Positions 32,745 through 44,582 of a stretch of DNA of 64,000 bases are shown one piece after another. Source of the DNA: Porphyra umbilicalis (lineage: Eukaryota; Rhodophyta; Bangiophyceae; Bangiales; Bangiaceae); assembly GCA_002049455.2 (NCBI GenBank), contig KV918788.1, forward strand, positions 186,001-250,000, read 5' to 3'. The translations under genes were made by a program, and so were the position numbers. Every line of letters begins with the position of its first letter. Position 1 is the stretch's first letter. The notes under the pieces were generated by a model. The model was not told the origin of the DNA and did no database searches. It was given only the letters and a program-made list of their open reading frames with translations.

Positions 32745-35700
32745 ATGTCAGACGTCCCGCCCACGTCTGCCCATCTACGCTGCTGGATATGCCTTCGTAC
32801 CTTCAATGCTTACCGTAACCTTGTTTGCCACCGCATTCGTAAGCACAGGACCCGTCTGGCTGGGAACGGGGCGACGAGCCCCGTCGCCAGAGCTGGTGTT
32901 GGGGTGGGGAGCAATGGAGCGGCCATGGGTGGTGGGCTGGGTGATGGGAGAGCTGGTGTGGGGGGCGCTGGCGGGGATGCCGCCGGGGGAGGACTTCTGG
33001 CTGGCAATTCTGTAGGCGTGCCCAACGCCTGTGCCGGGGAAGGAGCCTCTGAGGGCGGTGGAGATGGGGGTGGTGGTGAGGGCAGTGAGGCCGACGCGGG
33101 TGACCTCCATGATGTCGGCGCAGGTAATGGCGTGGGACCTGCCCACGACGGCGGGGCGGCCCCAACCTCTGGCCGCATCAACGTGACCTTCAAGCAGACT
33201 GTCATTGAGGACGCAATGGCGTCAATGGACGCGATGGTGCAGCTGACCAGGCAGCCGGTGGTGCCACCGTCGCGAGGCAAGCGCAAGGTCGGCAGCGTCA
33301 ACGGCAGACGCACCGATGACAACGACGCCCCCACGCCGCAGCAGTACAAGTACACCACCGTGACGACCGAGGTGCGCTCTTTTTACGAGGAGAAACAAGA
33401 CTGGAGGCGTGCCGAGCCGCTCCTGAAGCGGAGAAAGACGTGCAAACCGGGGCGGTTCAACTCTGTGCGCCTGCGGGCGCTGCAATCGTATGCGCTGACA
33501 GGGCGACCTGGCGGGTTTTCGTTGTCGGAGCAGGAGCGATTGTTCGACTTGCTCGACACATGGGACCGGACCAGGCCAGGCATGGCGGTGGACGATGGGC
33601 ATGATCAGACCGTGCGTGACGCCTTTAAGACGGTGAACGGCTTCAAGGACGCGCTGCGCGACGACATCGACGCCGCCGTGTTACAGGAGGGGTGGTCAAA
33701 GTGCAGCTTGGAGGAAGGTGGTGTTGTCTACGAGGCATACTTTCGGTCCGTGCTTGAGGTGGCGCTCAAGATGCTGCAAGACTGCAAGGACGTCAAGCTT
33801 TGGAGCGGAGGTGACAGACCGGCGCCGCCGACCAACAACCGCGAGTCTCCCCTGGACGGGGATGCCTTTCGGCTATGTGAAATGACGGTCATGGATGAGC
33901 ATGGGCCGGACAGCTTCGTGCTGGCCTTCCACGTCTTCAGTGACGCAAGCCAGCTAGCGTGGTCCGGTGGTAAGTCTACCTACTTTTGAGGGGCAATCAG
34001 AGAGGTCTGGTGGCGTGCGGTTTGCATTGGATGACGATGACAACCTGGAGACGGGCGTGCATTGTATCCTCTTCGTCGCCTCTGTTGTAGCCTGTCGCTT
34101 GCAGCTTGCTGACTCCTCTGTCTCTTCTTATTCGTTGTGCTTTTCTTGCTTTTGGGCCTTGTCCGTCTGTCTACCAGCTCACCAACTGTACCCGCTTCGC
34201 GTGCGTGTCCTCAACGTGGACACCAGCGATGCAGTTTGGGTGACAGTTGCGTACATCCCGATCGTGCGCAAGATGAAGGAGCCGGGTGCCACCAACCGGG
34301 CTCGTAAGAGGCGGTGCGGCTTGCTGCAGCGCGTGCTGTTCCTGGTTTTCCGCTCTGCTGTTTCCGCCAGCAACACGGGCGCCGAGGTCCAATGGGGCAA
34401 GCGTAAGCTCAAGCTCTTCGCACGCATTCTCCTGTACATTTGTGACTTGCCTGAGGAGAAGGCGGTCCTATGCCTCAAGGGCGGCAAGTGCGCGTTCCCG
34501 TGCTCTATGTGCGACGTTCCCGTGCACCACACCGGCTCGGTGGAGGCGCTGATCTCCAAGAGCCGAAACGCCCTTGTCCTCGTGCGTCGTCAGCTGGAGG
34601 CCGCTGGGCACCGAAGGTGGCAGCGGGACGCCCAGAGGCGCCTACACCTGGAGGCCAGCAGCAGCGCGCACAGCGAGGTGCCAATGTTGGCTGCCATGGG
34701 CGGCCTGACGTCGCCGCCATTCTTGATGTACAAGATGGTGGGATTTGATGCGCTCCACGTACGTGTCCTGGTCTACTTAAAGCCGTGGAGAGCTGTTCTT
34801 TATTGGACGACGAACTTGCACGCGGTGTGGTGGCGTCTGACACAGGGGCGCCCATTTTTCTGACGTCATTGCTCTCATTCTCAGTCCCTTTACTTTGTTG
34901 TGCATCCCGTGGCCTTCTTCGATCACCAGGTTTTGGACTTGGGTGTCACCCGGATGTTGGCCCATCGTCTAGTCCGCGTGTACCCCTACATGTGCTTGGT
35001 CAGGCTGCCCAAGTGTGGGACCTGCAAGGGGGCTTCCCGCGTGGCGAACCGTCACTTTGACTTCATGGGCCGTCGCAGCCAGGCGAGTACGGCTCCCCCT
35101 GGGTATGTTGTACACTTATCCACATACGTTTGATAGCGAGCAGAGTCCCATTCTTGGTGAGCGTCCTCATCGGCCACAGCCCGTTCTCTATCTGACGTGC
35201 CTGAATGCATCCTTGCGCGGCTCTCGTGCTCGCGGCTCACGGCTTTTGTGTTTTTGCTGGTCATTGACGCAGGTATCTCGTGGCGCTTGATGAGAAGCAG
35301 GCGACCTTCACGGCCTCCCAGCAGCGCAAGGGCGTGTACATTGTCCCTCACGCCGTTGCGGGTGTTTTTGGGCTTGGTGACGAGCGACCGGTGCCCCTGA
35401 ACCCGTCGGCGCTGCAGAAGGGACGGGCCGGTGGACGGCGTGGCGCTGGAGGCGGCAGCGGTGGTGCTAGCGCTACGACGGAAGCAGAGAATGCGACAGC
35501 AGACAGCCTCTTTGACGCTGGCGAGGGCGAAGACGATTTGCCGAACGGTTTCATGTTTGACTGGGACCTGTATCACAAGACGTTTGGTGACCTGCCCCTC
35601 GAGGACGCCGTTACGGCGATGTTTGCAGAGTACGCAACCCTCTACGCCCGCATCGCCGGGTGGGCGACCTCGTCGGTGGCCGTGCCCATGACGTTGGAAG

Positions 35701-36638
35701 TGGCTGAGGTACTGGCCAACGACGCGGCCGAGTTTGTTCTCGGCTTCGTCAAGCCTCTGCTTGGGGAGGTGCACACGTCGAAAGTGCACAAGCTCTTGCG
35801 GCACCTTCTAGATGCTATCCGCATGCACGGCAACCTGCGCAACGGCAACACCAGCTCCAACGAGGCCGGCCACAAGGTCGACAAGGTCTTCTACAACCGC
35901 ACGAACAAGGTCATGAAGACCTTCACGCAGCAGATTGTGAGGCAGTCGCAGGGCTCCCAGGCCATCGTGGCCCGCAATGCCAAGCTCGACGAGGCGGCAA
36001 CACGCTCAGGACCCCGTGTGCGCAGCGAGCCCGCGCGCCCCTTCCGCGGGGTGCCACGATTGTCGGTGGGCACGTTGTCGCTCCGACCTGGGCTCAAGAA
36101 CCTCGGCGCCCTTTTGGGTCAGCCCGAACACGCCAAGATGATAGTTGTGGGCCAGGTGGAGCTCGCGGCGCGTCTGGAGTGCGGCGCCCCTTTGAAGCAG
36201 ACGCTACGTGGCTCGCCCAGCTTCCGCACCGGGCAGGCCTGGTTCGACGCTGTGCAGTACGAGGTCTCTGCGACGGGCACCGACGCCCAATCTCGGGGTC
36301 AAGTGGAGCTCCAATATGGGGAGACGCGCGCCATACTCCGTTACAAGGAAGATGACGTTGTCGTTCTTTGCAAGCTCAAGGCCGTGACTCCCGCGCACAA
36401 GTGCCCTCTGGCCGAGCGTTTATGCACGCGGGTTGCATGGGCTTTTGACGAGCGCGGCGAGTGGGAGCTGGTTGCGGTGCCGCTATCGCGCGTGCGCCGT
36501 GTCGTGCACGTCGTCCCGGACTTTTCTGATTTGATGACGCGCCGCGGTGTGATGGCGACGCCGCCGTCCTATGTTTCGCCGCTAGACGACCTACGGGAGA
36601 TGCGGTATATGGTGAATGACTTTTATCCCTGGAAATAG
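32745..36638 (+). CDS. Plavaka/KDZ-like DDE transposase with N-terminal C2H2 zinc finger, four exons
   Basis: Would cut and join the ends of the 11.7-kb element. Exons: 32745-33969, 34178-34758, 34930-35102, 35273-36638. The introns of 208, 171 and 170 bp start GTAAGT, GTACGT and GTATGT and end in AG. The joined length is exactly 1115 codons (1114 aa), which supports the model. A C2H2 finger uses Cys13, Cys16, His29 and His34 (C-x2-C-x12-H-x4-H). Candidate catalytic acids are Asp400 in HVFSDASQLAWSG, Asp605 in FDALHVLDLGVTRML (formed only after splicing, with Asp599 nearby), and Glu857 in NEAGHKVDKVFYNRTNK. CSMCDVP between them resembles the Cys-rich knuckle of Plavaka-type transposases. The C-terminus ends VNDFYPWK and has a relative at 61019-61213. 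Family placement is by motif recognition only; assignment to another CACTA/KDZ branch is possible. Confidence 0.8.
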
Positions 36639-37320
36639 TGAGGGTTACGAGTGTTTTCTCCTCTGTGTGCCGACGTAAAGCCGACTCCGTCCTCGTCAGC
36701 TGGCGGCCGAAGGGTTGACAGCTACAGTGTCACGTGCGCCTTGAAGCGAGGTGGCCAGGGCGGCGGTGCCGCCCGCGTTACCCTCCTCTGCCGTCGACAC
36801 TCCCCACTCGATCAGTTGTCAGCCACGGCGGATGCAGAGGCGGGGGCGGCGGCGGCAGCAGCCGCAACCACACATTGACAGCGACGCTACTGCTTCTTGG
36901 AAGGGACGGCCGCGGCGATGGAGGGTGGCGGCGGAGGTTGCAGAGGCGACGGCTCCCGCCACGCGCCCTTGCCGACAATCCCCCTCCCCGCAGTCGCCAA
37001 GGGCGGCCGCCGCCGTGGCGGCGGCGCCAGCGCCCGCCAAGCCGACCCGCGAGCACTGCCCGTGACCCTAGTCGGCTGGCGCCGCGGTGAGTAGGTCACA
37101 GTGGTGGCGGCCGCGGCTCCTGCCGCGCCCCCCCCCAACGGCACCGTGGAAATGGTCAACGGCGACCGACGTGTCGGAGGCGGTGATGATTTCAGCGGCG
37201 AACGGCGGGGACCGGAGCGGCAGAGACGAGCGCGATGGGGACTACACCAGCGGCCACGTGGACGCCCAGGACGAGGCCCACAGCCACGGCGGCGGCGGAA
37301 ACGGGGCCAGCCGCCACGAC

Positions 37321-37900
37321 GCTGGCCGGAACGATGGGGGCGAGAAGCGGGGCCTCAGACACGGCGGCGACGGCCACGCGGGTGTCGAGGACGGGGGCCC
37401 CGGCCACGGCGGCGGCGGTCACGCGGGCGGCGGGGAGGGGGGCCGCGGCCACGTCGGCGGCCGGCGCGATGGGAGCGGGGACGGGGGCCGCGGCCACGGC
37501 GGCGGCGGCCACGAGGGCGGCGGGGAGGGGAGCCGCGGCCACGTCGGCGGCCGGCACGATGGGGGCGGGGACGGGGGCCGCGGCAACGGCGGCGGCGGCC
37601 ACGAGGGCGGCGGGGAGGGGAGCCGCGGCCACGTCGGCGGCCGGCACGATGGGGGCGGGGACGGGGGCCGCGGCCACGGCGGCGGCGGCCACGAGGGCGG
37701 CAGGGAGGGGAGCCGCGGCCACGTCGGCGGCCGGCACGATGGGAGCGGGGATGGGGGCCGCGGCCACGGCGGCGGCGGCCACGAGGGCGGCGGGGAGGGG
37801 AGCCGCGGCCACGTCGGCGGCCGGCACGATGGAAGCGGGGACGGGGGCCGCGGCCACGGCAGCGGTGGTCACGCGGGCGGCGGGGAGGGGGGACGGGGCC
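37321..37900. repeat. 90-bp minisatellite, about 6 copies
   Basis: GGCGGCGGNCACGNGGGCGG recurs at 37411, 37501, 37591, 37681, 37771 and (variant) 37861, an exact 90-bp period. As 90 is a multiple of three, every frame on both strands becomes a 30-residue repeat: Gly/His-rich on plus, Ala/Val/Pro-rich on minus. It lies inside the right end of the 11.7-kb element, mirroring the array at 26900. Confidence 0.9.
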
Positions 37901-38346
37901 AAGGGGGCGGCGCGGACGAGGTCCGTGGCACGGGGGCGGCGGCTACGGAGGCGGCGGACGCGGGTGCGGGGGGCTCAGAGGTGGTGGTGGGCACGCGGGC
38001 GGTGGTGGCCGCGCCAGGCAAGCGAGTCGCTCGTGTCGCTCGCAGTTGCGTCGGTTCTTGGTGGCCACGCCGCTGGCTGCCGCCACTGCGATCGAGACCA
38101 GGCTCAAGAGCGGGGTCCAGGCCTCAAGAGTTGGATCAGGTATGCTCTGATCATCCATATCGAGGCATTATCGACGAGATCCCTGAAGTTTTCTTTCCGA
38201 GCAACGTTTTCTCTCCGGAATGCTCCGCCTGGATTGCCGATGAGCACTCATCTCAAGATGGGCCAAGATGACCCCTCATCTGTACTCCATCATCCCATCG
38301 GCGATGGCACGATGACCACCGATGGAACTGATTGTCTAAGGAGACG

Positions 38347-39665
38347 ATTGCCGGCCGAGCTGGCCGCGAGGTGGCAGCTTCCACAACCAGCTCCATCGCT
38401 GACACCGCGTGCCGGACGTGGCGCCCGCACGAGGGGCATGACGCCCAAAGTGACACGCCCCGGTCCGGACGCGACTAGTCGCGACTACTATTCGAGGCCT
38501 CGAAGCGAGTCGTCTCACTTCGAGGTGACAAGCTCGCGCAGCGTTGCGGCCCCAGGCGTGGCCGACCGGCAGAGCGGCTCGTCCTTCCAGTCATGGAGGA
38601 AACACTCGAGCGAGGCCCTGGCCCAGTTGATCAGTGGGGTGCTCATTCGACAGGAGCGCGCGGACGCGCCCCAAAGAGGGGCAGCTGGCGTCGTCGTCAC
38701 TTCAGTCTTGGCAACCTGTTCTTTGCGCCTGGCGGAAGGGTGAGTCACGAGCAAATCAGCCAGTTGCCAGAAAGTCCCTTTTCCTCCCTCCCAGCTGTCG
38801 CTGTCACTCCTCCTCCCAGAAGCTCGGCAGCTGGTGATGGACGAAGAAGGATCAGGGTGCCCAGCGCCGTGTTACTATACCTCATACGTAGCCGCGACGC
38901 AGATGAAAGCCACCAGGGCAGTACAGTACGCTCCCGTTGTAAGAGACACTCTGATTCAGCCCAACATGAATTGTAGTCGCCTGCGCGGGGTGGAAGGAGA
39001 GTCTCGTGACCCATTTTCTCTTAATAACGACCCTCTTGGAACGGGAACGCACTGTAAGTATAAAACCGGTCTGAAACGTGTGGGGCATTCTAATGTTGCA
39101 GGACCCACAGAAGTTTGCAAACCCAACCAGGAGAAGGCGCCGGCGCGTACTGCAAACCCACATCTGTGCGTGGAGATCTTCCACATCCACTTCGGGCAGT
39201 CGCTTGATACAGTTCGTAGCCGCGCCTCGCGAGAAGACGGTAATGGACGACCATAGTACCGAAAGGATGCGCAAGAGCGCCTCACGAAGCGTAGAGACCA
39301 ATGCTTCCACGGCGTTGCGCCGGGAATCTCGTAGACCTTCTGCATGCTATCTGCCAAGTCGATCTACACATGAAAAGCCAAACACCAACGCACTCCATCA
39401 GCTGGGCTCTTTTCACTCTCAAGAGGTTTTTCAAGCCATCATAACTCGTTTCCACCAGGGAACAACCCGAAAGCCTTCGTGTGTGACTCGCAAGAACTTG
39501 CGACTGCCAACATTCCTTGGTCAGCAAATCGGGGTCCAGATGGCCTGAAGTGTCGCCTCGGTATTGAGACTGCAGGGCAGTCTGCTTGTCTGCGCCGCCG
39601 CTGTCGTCGGACCAGCGCTAGCTGAGCAGCCTGCCGTTGTGGTGAGTTGGCTGGACGCGCACCAG
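38347..39665. other. duplicated segment, right part of unit 1, no gene recognised
   Basis: Nearly identical to 45737-47066. Several frames of 120-155 codons overlap on both strands and are conserved only because the DNA is. Those at 38837-39256 (plus) and 38882-39310 (minus) have protein-like mixes, but I recognise nothing in them. They might be remnants of a mobile-element gene. Confidence 0.45.
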
Positions 39666-40541
39666 TAGGGTTGCCCAATTGGTTCGCGCGGCCGAACCAG
39701 TTCATCCGATGTTTTCGGTGGCCAATAACCAGTTTTTAAACTAGTTAGTTGGACAAGGGCGAGCGCCAGCCACAAATGAGACTGGGTGTCTGTGGCTCCG
39801 CAGCGAGTCGGTCGCAGCCACCCAAGAGGTGACATGTGCACGGACAGCCCGCACGGCAATCTCAGCCGTGTTGGCCCATCCCGGGCATGGGCAATCCACT
39901 CTCCCAGGCCACGCCGACCCAAGCGCCACACTTGTCCCCGCCCCCACCCTATCCTGTTTCGTTGTCTCTGTTGCTCTCGGTGCCACGCCTAACGAGCCCG
40001 TTGCAAGTCTACCTCCCTCCTCGCGCCCCCGCCGAATGCTCTGTCGTCGGTTGGTCTTCTGTTTTGCTTCTGTGTGCATGATATGTTCTTGGCATGCGCA
40101 TTGGTCCTCCTTGTTTCTTTTCTTTCCCAGATCTACGCGAGGCTGCTAGGTACATGCACCTTCACTCTTCCCGCACGGCGGCGTGATGCGTGCGTGGCGG
40201 TCCTTTCCAGTGCGGGCGTGTGGGGTGTGGTTGCCCGACTTGTGTGCGGGAGCCATGATGGGCTCGCAGCACGGGAAGCGCCGGCGACGGGGCCGGTGTG
40301 AGAGACGAAGACACGAGTCGTCGGATCTGGTCGTGCACGCGTCATCAAGTTGGGACTCGTCATGCACTTAACGCCAAAGAACTAGGACAATTCCGGTCAC
40401 GTGACCGCAACTGTTCCGTATTTAAAAAACAACCAGTTTAACCAATCTTTTGCATCCGAAACTAGTTTGCAAGCGATGTCCGATTTTTACCCAATGTAAA
40501 CCAGTTTTAACCAATTACGATAAACCAGTTGGGCAACCTTA
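39666..40541. mobile_element. hAT-like non-autonomous element, 8-bp target duplication
   Basis: The left end TAGGGTTGCCCAATTGGTT and the reverse complement of the right end TAAGGTTGCCCAACTGGTT match at 17 of 19. Flanks CGCACCAG (39658-39665) and GGCACCAG (40542-40549) form an 8-bp duplication with one change, as for hAT elements. Unit 2 has the uninterrupted site (GCGCACCAGTCGTTCAAGCA at 47056). Many AACCAGTT motifs sit near the ends. No transposase frame inside. Confidence 0.88.
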
Positions 40542-40615
40542 GGCACCAGTCGTTCAAGCAGACTCAGTCCGCTGCACCAGAATTTTTTCTGTCGGCCGCC
40601 GTTGCCACCACAAAT

Positions 40616-41758
40616 TGAGTGCCGGCGGACCGGTCCAGCGGGGCCCGATCAGTGGTCCACTGTCCCGATTTGTTTGGGTGGCGCGTTTGGGATGCGAAAC
40701 GTAGGCCGCGTAGGGCACCCGTCGGTCGCCACGCAGCGTCACACTGCCTGGCCGTTGGGCTACGCGGCAGGGCGCTTGTCTTGTCCTTAGCCGGTCCACG
40801 CCAGCCTGCGCCCGGCGGGGCCAAGCACGAGTGTCGCGCGGGAGCCGATCTGGGTCGCCGCGGCCGTCGCCGCTGCGCAGACGTCTCCGACCATTCGTCA
40901 GCTCCCCGCGACCCCGCGCGCAGCTCCTGATCGGCTACCCTTGCAGAGGCACACCCGATCTGGGCCAAGACCGCGCCTTGACACGGGCAGGACCGTCCTG
41001 CCCTGGTGACCAGGGTCGCGCGGGCCACCCCCCTGAAAAAGGCGTTTTGCGGGTGCCCCCCTCTCGACAATCAAAAAACGACACTGTCGCGCGGGGGCTG
41101 TGGCGATCCCGTTGTTGCACACACCCGCATCATCCGCAGCAGGAGGCCGTCTGGCAGCGCCACGTACTCGCAGGAAGACGGGCGTTGCGGCGTCTCGGCG
41201 AGATGGCGCCAGGGGGCCCGCCACCCAGGGCCTGCCAAATCTCGTCCCTCGTCCGGCCCAACCGCCACCGTCCGCCGTGACGGCGGACACCAGACACCAG
41301 CCGCGGTGGCACGCGCCCAGGCCGGCGGCTGCTGGTGGCCGAAGGCGGATTCGCACGCGGCCCACCGCCGCGTGCCGGGGTTGAGGGCCCCGCGCGCCTG
41401 CCGGTGGAGGGGCGGACCCTCCGCGCTGCCCAAACTGCCCCGGTGGCGGCAACCCCCTTGTTTTTTTGACCTCGCGTCGTGGTCGAGCGCGCGCTCGCAC
41501 TGCCAGCGGCGATAAGAGGCAGCGAGGTCCCGCTGCGGGGCGCAACCGCAGCGGCAGCAACGTACCCGCGCCACTCCTCCGCAGCGTCAACGTCCGCCGG
41601 GCTTGCCCGCCGCTCGCCCCGCTCTCCGTCCCGCAGGACGTTGCCGATCTGCGTCGCCGGTCCCTCCTCCGCGCACGCACCGACGTTACAAGCCAAACGG
41701 TCGTTGCGTCTTGTGCGGCACTGTTTGTCCCCCCCCCCCCTGCTCCGCTCCCCCATCA
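40616..41758. repeat. ~1.14-kb repeated block, copy 1
   Basis: Almost identical to 61930-63074, and the last part of the tandem unit. Frames of 160-260 codons are open on both strands (for example minus 41071-41574 starting MARVRCCRCGCAPQRD) but none shows a known domain. Because the copies are nearly identical at DNA level, shared frames are not evidence of coding. Confidence 0.85.
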
Positions 41759-42221
41759 TGGCGGGGCGGGTCCCCCCCCCCCCCCCCCCCCCCACCACCA
41801 GCCCGGGTGCCGGCCGCCGCCCCTGCCTTTTTCCGTCGCCGCCCGCCGCCCCGTGGGCACCAGTCCGCCCGTGTAGGCGTCGTGTGTGCGCACCGCCGCG
41901 GCGCCATGGCGTGTGCCCGACCGCCGCCGTGGCCGCGTGGGTGTCTGTGTCGCCGTGGGGGGGGCGGGTGCCCCCCGTCGTTGCCCGCCCCGACGGGGCG
42001 GCCGAGTGGGCGGTGGCGGCCTCGGCGGAGTGCTGCCGCTGCGGCGAGTGCTGCGGAGGGGGGGTGGCCGAGCCGCCGGCGGCGACCACGGGGCGGTGGC
42101 GCGCTGCTCGTCGCCACCGCGGCCGCTGCCGTTGCTGCCGTGGCGGCGGCGGCGGTGGCGGCGGTGGCCACCGCCGCGACGGTGCCGTCGGTTCTCCCCG
42201 CGTCGGTGGCGGGCGTGCGCC

Positions 42222-44022
42222 ATGCGCCTCTTCGTGCTCTTTCCCTCCCTCCTGCTCCCCCCCCCCCCCCCCCACGCTGGCTCCCCACCCGCGGGGCACG
42301 CCTCCTCCCCCCACACCCGGTGATGCATCTGGCAACGCCACCCCCCCGCCGCTGTCGCCGCCGGTGGCCCCCCCTCCCCAGTCACGACGGGGTGCACCAT
42401 TGGTCCCCCGTACGCGGGCATCCGCGTCGGCGCCATTGACGCGGCAACGCCCGCGGCGCTGGCGGCCATCCTCACCACCCTCCGCGCCGTGTGCGACGTG
42501 CGGCTGCTCGAGTCGGGCGTCGGCGAGCCGCGGCCGGGCGGCTTGACGACCTACCTGCTGACGGCGGCGCAGATCGACGCCCTGTGGTCTGACCTCGGCG
42601 TGCGCGTGCGGGTGTACGTGCCGGACCTCGGCGCCACGCTCGCCGCCGCGGAGAGTGTGGTGGACGATGGGATGGCGGAGCAACCGCCCTCGCGTCCCGT
42701 GCCCGCGCCATTGACGGGCGGGGGGGCGGGCGGGGGGCTCCCGCCGGGCATGCTCGGCTTGGCCACGTCCCCGCGGGCCAACACCTCGACGGCGGCCGAC
42801 GGGTTGGCGGCGGCGGCAGCGTCGACGCCGGCGCCCGTCTTGAGCGCGGCGGCCGCCACCGAGTTTTACACGGCCTACCGGTCGCTGACGGCCGTCAACC
42901 GGCGGATGGAGTTGTTGGCGGCCGACTACCCGGGGGTGGCGGCGACCATCCCGATTGGCAAATCCGTCCTCGGGCGGCAGCTGACCGCGTTGGCGGTCGG
43001 CCACACGCCCGCCGACGCGCCGGTGCGGTTGGTGGTGCTCGGCTTGCAGCACGCGCGGGAGTGGGTGGCGGGCCTCGTGCCGCTCTACACTGGCGAAATG
43101 CTGGTGCGGGGCGCCGCCGAGCACCCGGACTTGGCCGCCTTTCTCACCCGCGTGCAGCTGCTGTTTGTGCCCATGGTCAACCCCGACGGCTTTGTGTACA
43201 CGGTCACGACCGACCGGATGTGGCGCAAGAACCGATCCGACGATGGCAGCACCTGCCCGGGCGTCGACCTCAACCGCAACTGGGGGGTGGACTGGGGCGG
43301 CCCGCACGCCACGTCGACCGTCGAGCCGTGTCGGGAGACGTACACGGGCGCGGCGCCCTTTTCCGAGCCGGAAACCACCGCCATCCGCGACCTCATCGAC
43401 GCCCACCCGGGCATCGTTGGCTTTATCGACTTTCACGCGTACGGGGAGTTGGTGCTCGGCGCGTGGGCGCACGCGGAGGAGCCCCCCGCGGACCGCCCCA
43501 ACGACAAGGCGTACGGCATGGCCGTCACGGACGGCGTCAACCGGGTGCACGCGTCGGGCTACCGCTACGGCACGGGCGGTGAGTTTATCTACTTGGCGAG
43601 TGGGGTGGCGTCGGACTGGGCGACGGCCGCCAACATGAGCGCCGTGACCATTGAGTTGCGGCCCAACAATGCGCCGGGCGCGGGGCTGTCGCTCGGCACG
43701 GAGTTTCTGCTGCCCGCCTCAGAGGTGCTGCCGACGTGCGAGGAGGGCATGGGGGGGGTCATTGGCGCCGCGCGGTTTTTGGAGCGCGCCGCCCGGGGGG
43801 GGGACGACGACCTCGAGCCCGTCGACTGGGTGCCGCTGCGGGGGGGGGTGACGGACGAGGGCACGCCGGGGGGGGCGGTGACGACGGGGGGGGGGGGACG
43901 CCGACGACAATGAAGCGGGCCTCGCCGTGGGAACCATCGTTGGCATCTCGGTGGGGGCGGGGCTTGCCGCCCTGGCCATCCTGGTGCTGGCAGTGTGGAT
44001 GGTGCGGAACCGGACGCACTAA
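42222..44022 (+). CDS. M14A zinc carboxypeptidase, membrane-anchored, copy 2
   Basis: Near-identical to copy 1. All zinc ligands, the substrate-binding Arg and Asn-Arg pair, the Tyr and the catalytic Glu are kept, and residue 255 is again Ser. Differences seen include Asp to Glu in the MELLAADYPG segment and Val to Met before AEQPPSR. Homopolymers differ: a C run at about 42367 is one base shorter, so the propeptide joins its upstream sequence in another frame than copy 1, and the main frame runs on to 43913 through a short tail. The membrane helix and MVRNRTH tail survive in another frame, ending at the TAA at 44020-44022. The duplication begins only about 0.46 kb upstream of the chosen ATG, so this copy has a different distal promoter region (the block at 40616-41758) and may be expressed differently or not at all. 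Confidence 0.8.
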
Positions 44023-44582
44023 CTGGGAGGGGGGGGGGTGGGGGGTGGGGGGTGGGGAGCCGAGGGGGTTGGGAAGGAAGGGTAGGGAGACGAACTCGCC
44101 ATAGGCGCCGACACAACACAAAGAGCAACAAAAAGTTCCTTCTGCACCGTGAGGAAAACCGCCGACGTCGCACACACACGCTGTCTGGGAGAGAGGGCGC
44201 GGAGGAACGGCGGGAAGGCAACACGACACTGCAAGTTTGCACGACGACGGGCGCGGACCAAAGGAGCGACACGTCTCCTCCGAGGACCACCGCTTCCCGC
44301 ACTGGTACTTCCGTTGCGCTCGAGCAACGGCAGCAGCGGTGCCCGATCAGCGCCGTACGTATCGGCGGCCGAGCAGGTGGCCGCCCCCGCTTGCACCATT
44401 GGCCGTCAATGGCGAGCCGCGGCGCTTCCTCAGACGGGTGTCAGCGAGACGCGCCGGCCGCCGTCGGCGGCCGCCGACCAACGCCACGTGCCAGATGCCG
44501 GCGCTTACAGGCGGGAGGGCGGGCTCGCCTGTTGGGCCTTTGGTCGTTCAATCATTCTCGCAGCACGACCGCCGAAGACCAT
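44023..44582. other. 3' flank of carboxypeptidase copy 2
   Basis: Matches 25691-26251 of unit 1. No gene seen. Confidence 0.5.

Larger units (their letters stand above)
26633..38346. mobile_element. 11.7-kb DNA transposon, Plavaka/KDZ-like, two divergent genes
   Basis: The ends are inverted: CGTCTCCTTAGACAATCAG at the left and its exact reverse complement at the right, then about 20 bp of imperfect match rich in CCATCG/GGTCATCG. AT flanks both sides (26631-26632 and 38347-38348). Unit 2 shows the uninterrupted site (CCATCCACC-GT-TGCCGGCC, 45738), which proves insertion and gives a 2-bp target duplication. Contents: a minus-strand 880-aa protein, a plus-strand transposase with three introns, a 1.8-kb divergent intergenic region, and GC-rich minisatellites inside both ends. 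Subterminal CATCG/CGATG motifs are frequent. All frames look intact, so it may be autonomous and young relative to the duplication. Confidence 0.9.
23424..41758. repeat. tandem segmental duplication, unit 1
   Basis: Direct repeat of unit 2 (41759-63074), sharing the carboxypeptidase gene, its 3' flank and the block at 40616-41758, with scattered substitutions and homopolymer length differences. Unit 1 is interrupted by the 11.7-kb element at 26633 and the hAT-like element at 39666. Without them and one copy of each target duplication it is 5,735 bp. Confidence 0.92.

Noticed and set aside
37192-37902. Ala/Val/Pro 30-residue repeat protein on the minus strand
   Set aside because: No ATG start, and all frames of a 90-bp repeat are periodic; not evidence of a gene.
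41130-43550. 806-codon minus-strand frame
   Set aside because: Mirror image of carboxypeptidase copy 2 with a conserved antisense copy in unit 1; no independent motif.
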